Source: Phaeosaccion multiseriatum
Lineage: Eukaryota; Ochrophyta, other classes
Assembly: GCA_965112735.1 (NCBI GenBank)
Contig: OZ218964.1
Span: 1-64,000 of the forward strand
Direction of reading: 5' to 3'
DNA length: 64,000 nucleotides
Position numbers and translations under genes: made by a program. This document shows, piece after piece, positions 48,001 through 58,300 of the stretch. Position 1 is the stretch's first letter. Every line of letters begins with the position of its first letter. Below the pieces are notes generated by a model. It was not told where the DNA came from. It did no database searches and saw nothing but the letters and a program-made list of their open reading frames with translations.

Positions 48001-50400
48001 TATACTTCAGCCACCAAGTGCAGCGAGTGTGGTGGCAATGAGAATGAGCCACCCCTGAACGGGTGCAAGAAGGTACATGGTGTCTCCAGAGGTAAGGCTG
48101 TTTCGTGAGTGAGTGAGTGGGGGCAAAGCAAGTACGAGTAGGCTGCTTGCGTGGGTAGTGGGGGGAAACCGGGGCCGTGGCGTGGCGGGGAATCCAAGTT
48201 CAAAGTAGTTAGGTACGAGCAAGTGCAATTGCTTTCCGCATGCCATCCGGAAACTACTTTTAGTTGTGAGGATTGGGGGGGGCAGAGTCTTACCCCCCCC
48301 CCCCCATTGAACATGCCCAACTCTTTGCTTGTCGTGCTCTGGCAGGCGCAAAGGTGTACGCACCGGGCGAGACCAAGGCAAACGGGACGGCGTCCAAGGG
48401 GACAAGGCAAGGCAAATCCGCCGGCGGTGAGTACATGGTTGTTTCGTGAGTGAGTGAGTGGGGGCAAAGCAAGTAGTACGAGTAGGCTGCTTGCGTGGGT
48501 AGTGGGGGGAAACCGGGGCCGTGGTGTGGCGGGGAATCCAAGTTCAAAGTAGTTAGGTACGAGCAAGTTGTAGCGGTATATAAGGAGTCATTGGCTCGCT
48601 ATAGACCATTCAGCGCGTGGGTAGGGGGGGGAAACCGGGGCCGTGGCGTGGCGGGGAATCCAAGTTCAAAGTAGTTTGTTACGAGCAAGGTACCACGTCA
48701 CATTTGTTATATTTGCTCACTGCCCCCCCTCGCTTCCCGTATGCCCTCGGTGTCTACTTTTTATACTTCAGCCACCAAGTGCAGCGAGTGTGGTGGCAAT
48801 GAGAATGAGCCACCCCTGAACGGGTGCAAGAAGGTACATGGTGTCTCCAGAGGTAAGGCTGTTTCGTGAGTGAGTGAGTGGGGGCAAAGCAAGTACGAGT
48901 AGGCTGCTTGCGTGGGTAGTGGGGGGAAACCGGGGCCGTGGCGTGGCGGGGAATCCAAGTTCAAAGTAGTTAGGTACGAGCAAGTGCAATTGCTTTCCGC
49001 ATGCCATCCGGAAACTACTTTTAGTTGTGAGGATTGGGGGGGCCAGAGTCTTACCCCCCCCCCCATTGAACATGCCCAACTCTTTGCTTGTCGTGCTCTG
49101 GCAGGCGCAAAGGTGTACGCACCGGGCGAGACCAAGGCAAACGGGACGGCGTCCAAGGGGACAAGGCAAGGCAAATCCGCCGGCGGTAAAAACGGCGGTA
49201 AAAAAGGGGGTGAGTACATGTTTGTTTCGTGAGTGAGTGAGTGGGGGTAAAGCAAGTACGAGTAGGCTGCTTGCGTGGGTAGTGGGGGGAAACCGGGGCC
49301 GTGGCGTGGCGGGGAATCCAAGTTCAAAGTAGTTAGGTACGAGCAAGTGCAATTGCTTTCCGCATGCCCTCCGGAAACTACTTTTAGTTGTGAGGATTGG
49401 GGCTGGCTGGCTGGGGGCGGTGAGTACATGTTTGTTTCGTCTCCTTGCTTTGCCTTGCTCCAGCCCTTCGTCACCGATGTATCGGCGTGTGTTGACGTGT
49501 CCCCTAACCTACTTGCATTTGGTTACAGGCTTGAAAAGCTCAACGCGGTGCAAGGATACCCTTGGCCGAAACTCACACGCCAGGTGCAAGGCGTGCGAGG
49601 AGGACCCCGACAGGCCAGAAGGAAGCGAGATGTACACTCTTTGCCTCGGGCACGTGGTACGGCGGGGTAACAACATCGAGACCGTTAGCGACATTCACCT
49701 AAACATGAATTCATGCCCCCACGCGCACAACAAGGCCGGCGAGCCAGTACGCCAAATAAGAGTGGGCAAGGTCTGGCTGAACATGGACGTGAACAAGTAC
49801 GTCACCCTCGTCAAAGAGTCGTGTGACAGGACCTCAGGGGAGATGGAGGGCGAGGGCGGGCCATTGTCGTGCGGAGCATACAAGTCGTGCAGACATGCCC
49901 GCACTCATCTGGGGTGGAAGTCATCTCCACAGCCCCGTACTTACACCGGAGAAGGAGGAGGAGGAGGAGGAGGAGGAGGGAGCACACCATCCAAGGGGGG
50001 CAGCAACGGGAGGCGTGGCGGAAGAGGGAGCACGTCAGGGGGGGGGGCATGGGGCCCAAGGGAGGAGAGAGTGGTGCCGCTGGCAGAGGGAAGAGGCCTT
50101 CCAGAGGCGGAGGGGGGGGGGGGGGCTGGAGGTGGGGCCTCAGTAGAGGGTGGTTCGAGGCCGGCGCCGGCCCACGACACTGGGAGAAGCCGACCGCCCC
50201 CCGCCTTCTCGCAGGGGTGCTCCTACGGTGACGCATGCAAAGCCGTTGGACCCGCTGCCCTCGAGGCCTGCAAAAAAGAGAAATGCGTTGGAACTTCACA
50301 CCACTTGTGTACGGTCGAGTACGCGGCTGCAAAGGGGGGTGACGAAGACGCGTGCGACCGCCGCTGCAGGCCCTGTGTCGACGCCATGCTACAGTCGTAG
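45072..50400 (+). CDS. Unrecognised basic, Cys-rich protein with tandemly duplicated exons
   Basis: A consistent model joins 45072-45863, 45993-47044, 47173-47672, 48011-48091, 48346-48426, 48772-48852, 49105-49209 and 49529-50400 for 1,187 residues. All introns are GT-AG, and every junction from the third exon on is phase 1. The N-terminus is hydrophobic/basic, then come three Ser/Gly/Glu repeats (GEGPDENVEEEGVE) and a Lys/Arg patch (KKKKRRK, KKRKRR) suggesting nuclear entry. The middle (~265-780) is an uncharacterised helical region. Two small exons, one Cys-pair (TKCSECGGNENEPPLNGCKK) and one Lys/Gly-rich (GAKVYAPGETKANGTASKG), are present twice. The last exon is Cys/His-rich (TRCKDTLGRNSHARCKACEE; CSYGDACKAV; CDRRCRPCVD), perhaps zinc-binding. 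AATAAA follows the stop directly. I do not recognise the family; a domesticated or active mobile-element protein is possible. Confidence 0.65.
47690..49436 (+). repeat. Tandem ~760-bp exon-intron units within the Cys-rich gene
   Basis: Two nearly identical units carry exon A (48011-48091 and 48772-48852, spacing 761) and exon B (48346-48426 and 49105-49209, spacing 759). A third, partial unit (49226-49436) keeps the flanks but has lost most of exon B. Inside the introns a shorter motif (GGGGAAACCGGGGCCGTGGC and its downstream flank) recurs at about 47749, 47868, 48166, 48507, 48629, 48921 and 49288. Confidence 0.88.
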
Positions 50401-50605
50401 AAAATAAAGATAAATGCATTTTAACCCCCACCCACTGCAAGCAAAACGAAAAACCACCGATTAGGGCCGGCCACGGACCCGCCCGTGTGTCTGGCGCCAA
50501 GCCCTGAGCGCCAAGGCCCACAAACAGCCCCCCTAAACCCCCCTTACGGCACGCGAAAAACACATGGATTATGTCAACAAACGGGTTTTAAAACCCTCCG
50601 TGGAG
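50401..50605. other. Intergenic, 3' of the Cys-rich gene
   Basis: Short stretch with C-rich patches. Nothing recognisable beyond the polyadenylation signal. Confidence 0.5.
50403..50408 (+). terminator. AATAAA polyadenylation signal
   Basis: A perfect AATAAA hexamer starts three bases after the TAG stop of the Cys-rich gene. Confidence 0.6.
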
Positions 50606-51455
50606 GAAAGGAAAGACGGAGGAAAGAAGGAATGAAGGAAGGAACACGGGAAGGAAGGAAGGAAGGAAGGAAGGAAGGAGGGAGGGAGGGAGGGAGGGAG
50701 GAGGGGAGGGAGGGAGGGAGGGAGGGAAGGAAGGAAGGAAGGAAGGAAGGAAGGAAGGAAGGAGGGAAGGAGGGAGGGAGGGAGGGAGGGAGAGAGGGAA
50801 GGAAGGAAGGAACACGGGAAGAAAGGAAGGAGGGAGGGACGGACGGAGGGAGGGAGGGAGGGAAGGACGGAGGGAAGGAAAGAACGAGGGAGGGAGGGAG
50901 GGAGGGAGGGAAGGAAGGGAGGGAGGGAGGGAGGGAGGGAAGGAAGGGAGGGAGGGAGGGAGGGAGGGAGGGAGGGAAGGAAGGAAGGAAGGATGGAAGG
51001 AAGGAAGGAAGGAAGGAAGGAAGGAAGGAAGGAAGGAAGGAAGGAAGGAAGGAAGGAAGGAAGGAAGGAAGGAAGAAAGAAAGGAAGGGAGGGAGGGAGG
51101 GAGGGAGAGAGGGAAGGAAGGAAGGAACACGGGAAGAAAGGAAGGAGGGAGGGAGAGAGGGAGGGAGGGAGGGAGGGAGGGAGGGAGGGAGGGAGGGAGG
51201 GAGGGAGGGAGGGAGGGAGGGAGGGAGGGAGGGAGGGAGGGAGGGAGGGAGGGAGGGAGGGAGGGAGGGAGGGAGGGAGGGAAGGAAAGAACGAACGAAG
51301 GAAGGAAGGAAGGAAGGAAGGAAGGAGGGAGGGAGGGAGGGAGGGAGGGAGGGAGGGAGGGAGGGAGGGAGGGAGGGAGGGAGGGAGGGAGGGAGGGAGG
51401 GAGGGAGGGAGGGAGGGAGGGAGGGAGGGAGGGAGGAGGGAAGGGAGGGCCAAGA
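50606..51455. repeat. GGAA/GGGA polypurine microsatellite
   Basis: About 850 bp consist almost wholly of GGAA and GGGA tetranucleotides, with local duplications such as the GGAACACGGGAAGAAAGGAA segments near 50807 and 51121. The long open frames across it on both strands are low-complexity artefacts. Confidence 0.95.
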
Positions 51456-51530
51456 CCATTGGAGAAGACATCATCTGTAAATACAGCGCGTATCGTGGGC
51501 CACGTCCAACAGCAATCGGATGCGCTTTAC

Positions 51531-52629
51531 TCACCCTCGGGCGTTTGGGGTGCGTAGTGACAACTCCGAGACAAACGGGTGGAAGGTGACGTTGGACTTG
51601 GCGATGGTGCAGATACTGATGCCCAGGTACTCTGCGACGAAGCTTATGAGCTCCTCACTAGCGAAGCCCCGACCGACAGTCAGGACATGGTCTCCACTGC
51701 CTTCTCCAGGGTGCTGTGTTTGAGGACGCACACGCGTCTTCGTATCCTCGCCTTGCCGGTCCAGCCTGATTCGATGCGAAGGGATGTTCGGAGGAGTGAG
51801 AGGACCCGAAGAGTGTTGTTCAGTCGCACAGAGACAGCAGAGCATTGCCATCCCCCCCTCAGATCCATCGTCACCCCAGTGAACGCACCTAACGGCGAAG
51901 TACACGAGCTAAGCTGCCTCAGCGGCGATGTCCATCCCACAGCCCTCCTTGCCCGCCTTCCGCGGGTTCCGCTTTAGATGTGGAACACCCTTGGATCTGG
52001 TCTTCACGAGCTCGTCGTCAATCACTCCGTTTGATTTGGAAGGGTCGAACAGGTACCGGAGGGTCTTGCTTAGCACCTTTCTCTCAAAGTCGTCACAGTA
52101 CGTCGTCGGATCCACTGGACTGTGCCAGGCGTCACCACTCGGCTACCATCAGGAGTGAGCAGTATCAGAGCAGACAGGAGACAAAGGAACCTTGGCTTAG
52201 GAGGGCATGGGAGTGGAAGTCGCGTCCACCTACGCACACCCATGTAAGCATCGAAACCGGGGGCAACCAGAGGAGCGTAAAGTCCATCGCTCACCACACT
52301 CTCCCGAGCCCCCCACCTCCCACATGCGCACGCCTGTGCCACCGTCACCTGAGTCTTGGAAGCCGGAAAAGGGGAGAGGTGACGAATCTAAATCGTTCCA
52401 CGCTCAGGAGGCGTGCGTGCGGACACGCGCGGCGGCAGTCCTCAAAGGCCCGGGGCAGCGACACCTTCACCGTGCTCGAGTAGAAGAACACACCGATGAA
52501 GTTCCACATCTCCTCTATGTCAATCCGGTCTGCCCCGTTCCTATTCCCATCGTTCGCCCACCCGACGAGCTCCACCGCCAGGTCTTTGAGGAGGACCCGC
52601 AGACAATCCCCCTCCGCCAGGTCGCACAA
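51531..52629 (-). pseudogene. Decayed DDE transposase, piggyBac-like
   Basis: Three collinear minus-strand fragments run N- to C-terminal from 52629 to 51531. The first has IDIEEMWNFIGVFFYSSTVK and LLSVERFRFV, which recall the start of the piggyBac transposase domain. The second has VIDDELVKTRSKGVP and NPRKAGKEGCGMD. The third has LTVGRGFASEELISFVAEYL, where a DRGF-like catalytic Asp appears to be Gly. The pieces lie in different frames and are separated by stops, so the gene is broken. I cannot see terminal inverted repeats or a TTAA target with confidence. Confidence 0.45.
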
Positions 52630-52764
52630 GGGAGCTGGAAGTGAGGATAGGAGTCGCTGCCCTGAAAGCAGCTAACGCGGTGAATCTTCTCCGGGGGACG
52701 GCTCAGTGCGGAGAGCAGATAAAATTAAGAAGGAGGAGAAGGAGAGAAAAAGAGGTGTGTTACG

Positions 52765-54127
52765 ATGGGGGATAATTCTGCGAATCCCGCTCAGCTTCAG
52801 GCGTTCCAGGAAGCTTTCCGGCCGCTTATGTTCCAGCTCACGGAGCAGTTGCGGGGCACGGTTCGGGAGGGGGCGGCGGACAACAGGGCGGTGCTGGAAC
52901 GGCTCGAAGGGGAGGTCGGAGATCTTCGGGGGCAGGTCGGAGCGGTTCAAGGCCGGCTAGAGAGGGTGGAGGCTCAGGCAGGGGGGGGGGGGGCGGCAGC
53001 CGCGGCAGGCATGGAGGGGGGACCCGCGGCGGCAGAGGCGGTCGGGGGGGGCCAGGAGCTGACGGCGGTCCTGACGAAGGCATTTGCCGAAAATTCTTCG
53101 TTGAGACGATGGGCGATTGTGCGGGGGGGGGGTGGTGCCAACTCACGCGTCGGCGACGGGTCGGCACCCTAAGGCAACCAAAGAAGAGTGGGCGGTTATA
53201 TTGGCAAATGTGGCGGAGGCCACTGCTGACCTCGTGCGCCACATGAACGCCGTGTCTGCGGCTTCGGTGATGAAGTTTAGCCCGGCAGTGGTGCCGGGGG
53301 TTCAGAGGCAGGACACGTATACGTTAACTCAGCACATGCGGGCTATGGTGGGGGCGTGGAGGGCTGTGGTGTCCCGGCACATGACGGGCGCATCTGCGGG
53401 GGCGGTGGCGCGGCAGCAGTTTTTTCTTGCCAACTTGAAGAGAGGGGAAGACCTGGTGACGGCGGCAGAAAATTTCGACACCGCGGGGATGCGTCTTTTC
53501 CCCCGCCGTTTCGTGTACGCCATTGACTTGGACATGCAGAATTTCGTGATCGAACTGGGCACCGCGGCAGACGGATGGGCGAAGGCCCAGCACCGCGTAG
53601 CAGTGGCAGGGGGCTCGGTGGCCCATGTGGGCGAGCTGAACGCTCCCGAGCCACCGGCCTTGGTGTGGGTGAATCTGGAGCCGCTGTGCACCCGTCAGGC
53701 GGTTCAAGAGTTTGCGCAACAACAACAGCAGGTCACCCAAGAGGTCAAAGACCAGCTGGCGACGGTGGTGGCATCAGCATCTTTGTCGCTACGGGGCGAG
53801 GGCTCTCGGGCGAGCGGAACGGGGGGTGGAGGCGGGGGGAGCGGCGCGTCCGCCGGGTCGGGACCTCCGCCGAAGAAGCAGCGGGGCGAAGGGCAATTCT
53901 TCGACCGCATAGATGCGGCGAAGGCCGACGCAGTGGCCAGAGGTTTGGAGGGGAAGGCGGTGGCGAATCTGTGCATGATGTGGGCGAAGTCCGGATATAA
54001 GTCGTGCCAATTCGGGGACGACTGCATGTATGGCCAGCGAGGGGGCCACGGAGTCCCCCCTCGCCCTCCATCGTCCTCGGCGAGGCAAGGGGAGGGGCGG
54101 GGGGGGGGCGAGAAGTCCGACGACTGA
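52765..54127 (+). pseudogene. Gag-like ORF of the retroelement, with frame break at G10
   Basis: From ATG 52765 the protein opens with a heptad-like coiled coil (residues ~15-65: LEGEVGDLRGQVGAVQGRLE) and an Ala/Gly-rich linker. The frame breaks at a ten-base G run (53123-53132). It continues in the next frame for ~330 residues (WAVILANVAEATADLVRHMN onward), ending in a CCCH-like finger (WAKSGYKSCQFGDDCMYG) and a basic/Ser tail. A coiled coil plus a terminal nucleic-acid-binding finger is the usual retroelement gag layout. The break may be a sequencing error, in which case the ORF is intact. Confidence 0.6.
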
Positions 54128-54208
54128 CGGTTAGGCTCGAGCGCTGCCGGGAGGGGCGGGGGTGGTCGAGCAGAGGGACACGGGGCCACAGCAGCTCATC
54201 ATCAAGGA

Positions 54209-56767
54209 GTGACGTACAGAGGTTTGCCGGGGCAAGGGGGCTTGCCCCGGTTATCGGGTGAGTATGCCCCACCGGGGCAGGGGTGTGGGACAGTGGGAGG
54301 GGTGGGGGGGCCTGGTGCAGGGGGCACTGGGGCGGGGCCCAGGGCAGGGGTCTCGGGGGTCGGGAGGTCTGAGGGCCCTGGTACCGTCGGTACCGGGGAG
54401 AGGTCTGAGGGCCCTGGTACCGTTGGTACTGGGGAGAGGCCTGAGGGCCCTGGTGCCGTCGGGACCGGGGGTAGAGGCCCTGGTACCGTCGATACTGGGG
54501 AGAGGTCTGAGGGCCCTGGTACCGGTGGTACTGGGGAGAGGCCTGAGGGCCCTGGTGCCGTCGGGACCGGGGGTAGAGGCCCTGGTACCGTCGATACTGG
54601 GGAGAGGTCTGAGGGCCCTGGTACCGTTGGTACTGGGGCGAGGCCTGAGGGCCCTGGTGCCGTCGGGACCGGGGGTAGAGGCCCTGGTACCGTCGGTACC
54701 GGGGAGAGGTCTGAGGGCCCTGGTACCGTTGGTACTGGGGAGAGGCCTGAGGGCCCTGGTGCCGTCGGGACCGGGGGTAGAGGCCCTGGTACCGTCGGTA
54801 CTGGGGAGAGGTCTGAGGGCCCTGGTGCCGTTGGTACTGGGGAGAGGCCTGAGGGCCCTGGTGCCGTCGGGACCGGGGGTAGAGGCCCTGGTACCGTCGG
54901 TACTGGGGAGAGGTCTGAGGCCCCTGGTACCGTCGGTACCGGGGAGCCGTCTGCGGGCCCTGGTGCCGTCGGTACTGGGGCGTGGCATGGTGCAGGGAGC
55001 ATTGGGGTGCGGTCTGTGGGCCTTGGTACAGTGGGTACTGGGGAGGGGCCTGGTGCAGGGGGCACTGGGGTGGGAGGCTCAGGCGTGTCGACTCGCATGC
55101 AGCGAGGGTGGGAAGAGGGGAAGGCTCGGTTGGCGGCAGGGCAGTCGTTGGGGGACCAGCTTGTGTGTCTGAAGCAGATGGCAGCAAACGCTGTTACCAT
55201 GGCGGAGGGACACGATGGCATTGAGGGGGTGGTCGAGGCAGTGGGGGGTGATCTCTTGGCCCCTCACATGGAGGCGGGGCGTATTGCGTCGTTTCTCGAC
55301 GAGCGGGGGGTGGGGGGCTTGGTGGCGGAACGCATCATTGGGATGGCAAAGTCGGGGGTAACAGCGGTGGTGGGGAACGGCAGCGGGAAGCAGCAGTGGT
55401 CGGGGGCGGAGATTGCCGCGGCTCGTCAGGAGGCTATCGAGAGGGGAAATCACGCAAGCGCGGCGCGGTTCCCGCAGGACATTACCGGGAAGATTGTAGA
55501 GGACGTTTTACTTGGGCGAGTGATGGTGTTTGACGAGGCGATGTTGGATACCCCTGCGGGTCAGCATTTGTGGCTGTCCCCGCTCGGGGTGGTTGATGAA
55601 GCGAGCAAACGTCGCATCATTCACGACCTGACTTTTGGCGCGGCGAGCATCAATGCTCGGTCGTCGGCGGATAGTGTGCCTGAGAGCTTGTGCGGCGGGG
55701 TATTTCGGGCTCTCATCGAGCTGGTGTGGTGTCTTCGGGCGAAATACCCGGGGCAGCACATCTTCTTGAGCAAACTGGATGTCAAGTCAGCTTTTCGGCA
55801 AGTGATGGTGGCGCTGGAGAGTGTGAAGTGGTTCTGTTACCGGTGGGAAGGGATGGTAGTGGTGGACTGTCGGTTGGTCTTTGGGTGGCTAGGGAGCCCT
55901 GGGTGGTTCCAAGCTGTGGCGTCAGCGATAATGGCAGCACACGAAGCGACGTCGGCGAGGACCCCGCTATCGGAGGAGGCGTCTTCATTGGCGAGCAGTA
56001 TTGAGGTGGTGGTGCCGGGGCCCGACGTGAAGATTGTGGAGGTAGAGGCGAGGGAAAGACCATCAGCGGATCTCATGGCGGCGGCGAGGGGCGGGGAGGA
56101 TGAGAGGCATAGGGGTCACATGTATGTAGATGATGCCCTCTTGGCGTGCATCATGCACAGTGAGGCGTATCTCCGGGCCGTTTCAGCGAGCTTGATTGAG
56201 GCCCACTTCCAGATATTGGGTTTCCCGAGGCCGGGTCATCCGTGCTGTGTAGCGGAGAAAAAGACGTCGCCCTGGACGGCCGAGTTGGAGGTGCTGGGTT
56301 GGGAGGTGAACACTGCGGCATTAACCATTACTTTGTCGAAGAAGAAGCTGGGAGAGCTCAAGCACTTGCTGGACGAAGTATGGACCAAGAGGAAGAAGGT
56401 GTACGCTACGAAGAAGGAGGTGGAGTCGCTGGCAGGGAAGCTGCTACACTTCTCCTTTGTGGTTCGAGCAGGGAAGTACTTCTGGTGGCGCCTGGCGACA
56501 GCACAAGCCACAGCGAGGAATGGCAGGTGGCGAGTGTCGAGTGAGGTCTTTGAAGACTTGGAGTGGTGGAGGTGGCTGGTGCACCGGGAGGACCAGATGA
56601 GGCAGTCGCTGGTTACCCCAATGATGGTACACAGCGAGCTACCACCGGTGATGGCGTGGTACACGGACGCATCAAAACAGGCAATTGGAGGCTATTGTGA
56701 GGAGGTTGGGGATGGAGGAGGTCGACGGAGTGAGCATGGAAGGACGTTTCGTGGGGGAGGAGGGTGA
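54209..56767 (+). CDS. Reverse transcriptase-RNase H ORF with an N-terminal minisatellite-coded repeat
   Basis: The open frame is 852 codons. The first ~300 residues are Gly/Pro/Thr repeats (GERSEGPGTVGT type). The RT domain follows, with motif A FLSKLDVKSAFRQV (~521), motif B VFGWLGSPGWFQ and the catalytic MYVDDALL (~639). RNase H begins with MAWYTDASKQAIGGY (~818). Shortly after that the frame is lost; the next frame carries INLLELLVMVV, which fits the continuation of RNase H. There is no ATG at the start of the frame, so expression would need a frameshift, readthrough from gag or the internal ATG at about 55097. RT motifs resemble those of DIRS/Ngaro-type and oomycete elements, but this is from memory of family patterns. 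Confidence 0.8.
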   Translation: MTYRGLPGQGGLPRLSGEYAPPGQGCGTVGGVGGPGAGGTGAGPRAGVSGVGRSEGPGTVGTGERSEGPGTVGTGERPEGPGAVGTGGRGPGTVDTGERSEGPGTGGTGERPEGPGAVGTGGRGPGTVDTGERSEGPGTVGTGARPEGPGAVGTGGRGPGTVGTGERSEGPGTVGTGERPEGPGAVGTGGRGPGTVGTGERSEGPGAVGTGERPEGPGAVGTGGRGPGTVGTGERSEAPGTVGTGEPSAGPGAVGTGAWHGAGSIGVRSVGLGTVGTGEGPGAGGTGVGGSGVSTRMQRGWEEGKARLAAGQSLGDQLVCLKQMAANAVTMAEGHDGIEGVVEAVGGDLLAPHMEAGRIASFLDERGVGGLVAERIIGMAKSGVTAVVGNGSGKQQWSGAEIAAARQEAIERGNHASAARFPQDITGKIVEDVLLGRVMVFDEAMLDTPAGQHLWLSPLGVVDEASKRRIIHDLTFGAASINARSSADSVPESLCGGVFRALIELVWCLRAKYPGQHIFLSKLDVKSAFRQVMVALESVKWFCYRWEGMVVVDCRLVFGWLGSPGWFQAVASAIMAAHEATSARTPLSEEASSLASSIEVVVPGPDVKIVEVEARERPSADLMAAARGGEDERHRGHMYVDDALLACIMHSEAYLRAVSASLIEAHFQILGFPRPGHPCCVAEKKTSPWTAELEVLGWEVNTAALTITLSKKKLGELKHLLDEVWTKRKKVYATKKEVESLAGKLLHFSFVVRAGKYFWWRLATAQATARNGRWRVSSEVFEDLEWWRWLVHREDQMRQSLVTPMMVHSELPPVMAWYTDASKQAIGGYCEEVGDGGGRRSEHGRTFRGGGG
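54330..55060 (+). repeat. Coding minisatellite with ~102-bp higher-order unit
   Basis: Units of 36, 36 and 30 bp (peptides GERSEGPGTVGT, GERPEGPGAVGT, GGRGPGTVGT) alternate as a three-part block repeated about five times, then decay at both ends. All units keep the reading frame of the pol ORF. Confidence 0.9.
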
Positions 56768-57116
56768 TGGTGGAGACAAGCTGGCCAATCATCGGAGGGT
56801 GTCAATCAACCTCCTGGAACTGTTGGTGATGGTGGTGATGGCGGAGCTGGTGGTGGTTCAGTTTGAGCGCGTGGAGTTCAACATAACAAAACAAACAGCG
56901 AACAACAACCCACAAGCCGTCTTGAGACAGAGTGTGCACAAGTTGGTGTGTATAACAATCATGATACATATATTACAATCCTGGTCAGGAAAGAGTTTTT
57001 CTCAAAGACGCCGCTGCTACGTCCTTTCTACGTCCTTTCCTGTCTGCCTCTCATTTCCCCCCTTCTGACCCAGTGTGACTACTCAGCAGCTAGATCTGTA
57101 CGTAGCGCGCTTTGCC

Positions 57117-58300
57117 TCAGATTCCAAAGCTCTTCCCACATCCGCAGCTTGACGTTGCCTGCACAAGAGGAAAGGAGGGAGGGGCGTGAGGAGGCATCAG
57201 CATGGACGGGTGCGAGAGAGGACAAGGAGGGCGGGCGACATGAGTGTGAGTGTGAGGCCCTGCGCAGAGGGGCAAACGACGCGAGAGTAGCTGCCCAGAA
57301 GCAGGGGCTCGCTCAGACTGAGCTTCAGGTGCGGGCGAGGAGAGACACTTTGTTCGTTTCCGCACCTGTGGGTTCTGGAACTGGAAGCCCCCTCCCACGA
57401 GGGCGTCGCTGTAGTCCAGCTCCAGCCCGAAGAGGTACAGCAGGCTCTTGGGGTCGATGACGCACTTGAAACCGTGGTCGGGATACTCCTGCAGGATATC
57501 ATCCTCGTCCACTTCCTGTACAGCAACGCGCGCGGGGGGGGGGGGGCGTGAGGGCCAGGGAAGGGGAAGGGACGCAGCTGAAAGCTCTTGCTCGGGTAGC
57601 TGGGGCACGCGCACTGCTTCACGTCTACCACTGGGACACCCGCTCACAAAATATTCTCAGACGTACTGACATCAAGCAGCTAGAAAAACAAGAGTCCTGA
57701 TACGGCGAGTGTACATGGAGACAAAAGGGACTGCCCAAGGAAAGAGTCGCAGTCTCCGCCTGGAATCCGCCAAGCTTGAGTCAACAGCTGCCCACCCTCA
57801 CGCACCTCCTGCTTGATAAGGTCCATCACGTAGGACATGCCCGAGCAACCCCCGGATCGGACCCCCATTCGCAGCAGAATCTCCTTTCCCTCGCCCGCCG
57901 TCTCTTTGAGATGGATGAGGTGCTCCAGAGCTTTGGGTTGAATGTTTACATACTCCATCTCGACATCATCCTCGTCCCCCTCGTCCAGCGCTGCCAGAAG
58001 CGCCTGCTCCTGCTCCTCCTCAGAAAGCTCTTCCGTCGACATGAGCAGGGGAGAAAGTCTCCTCCTCCTTGTGCTGCTGCTACTGCTGCTGCTCTCCCTC
58101 CAGGCCGTGGAGCGGGCCGTCGCAGAGTGCATCGCAGAGCTAGCCAGGGCCGGGTCCCGCCCTCCTCGCACACTGACGGAAAGGGCAGGAGCAACAACCG
58201 GGCCGACCACAAAGGCCTGCGCTGACTGCAGCAGCAGGAGGGAGCAGCAACACCCCGCTGCCCTCTTCAGGCTTCTTGCCCTTGCGCTTCCTCGCGCCAT
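57117..58300 (-). CDS. A-type iron-sulfur carrier (IscA/SufA/ErpA family), plastid-targeted
   Basis: Exons 58300-57806, 57515-57366 and 57158-57117 give 228 residues in frame. A-type carriers hold and deliver Fe-S clusters to apo-proteins. The three conserved cysteines are present: one in RSGGCSGMSYVMDL and two in the terminal SSCGCGKSFGI. Between them lie FKCVIDPKSLLYLFGLELDY and LVGGGFQFQNP. The N-terminus has a hydrophobic signal (AAGCCCSLLLLQSAQAF) with an AQAF junction like the ASAF motif, followed by a Ser/Arg-rich transit-like stretch. This suggests a plastid (SufA-type) role. The first ATG chosen (58300) gives the signal peptide at the right place; the reading frame extends upstream, but only without another ATG near the signal. 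Confidence 0.93.

Larger units (their letters stand above)
52690..56900 (+). mobile_element. Retroelement with gag-like ORF, RT and RNase H (DIRS-like or unclassified)
   Basis: A gag-like ORF with a CCCH-type finger (52765-54127) is followed, after 81 bp, by a pol ORF with reverse transcriptase and RNase H (54209-56767). No integrase, tyrosine recombinase or LTRs are visible. The sequence after the RNase H start drifts out of frame near 56700-56760 and stops resembling the family by about 56900, so the 3' end is probably truncated. The boundaries given are approximate. Confidence 0.7.

Noticed and set aside
50485-51480. 331-codon + strand ORF and a 321-codon minus ORF across the GA-rich block
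   Set aside because: They encode only EGGR/KEGR or LPPSLPPS repeats that follow from the microsatellite; no domain, splice or start evidence.
54330-55060. CRISPR-like regular repeat array
   Set aside because: Units are contiguous with no unique spacers, code in frame within a retroelement ORF, and the context is eukaryotic.
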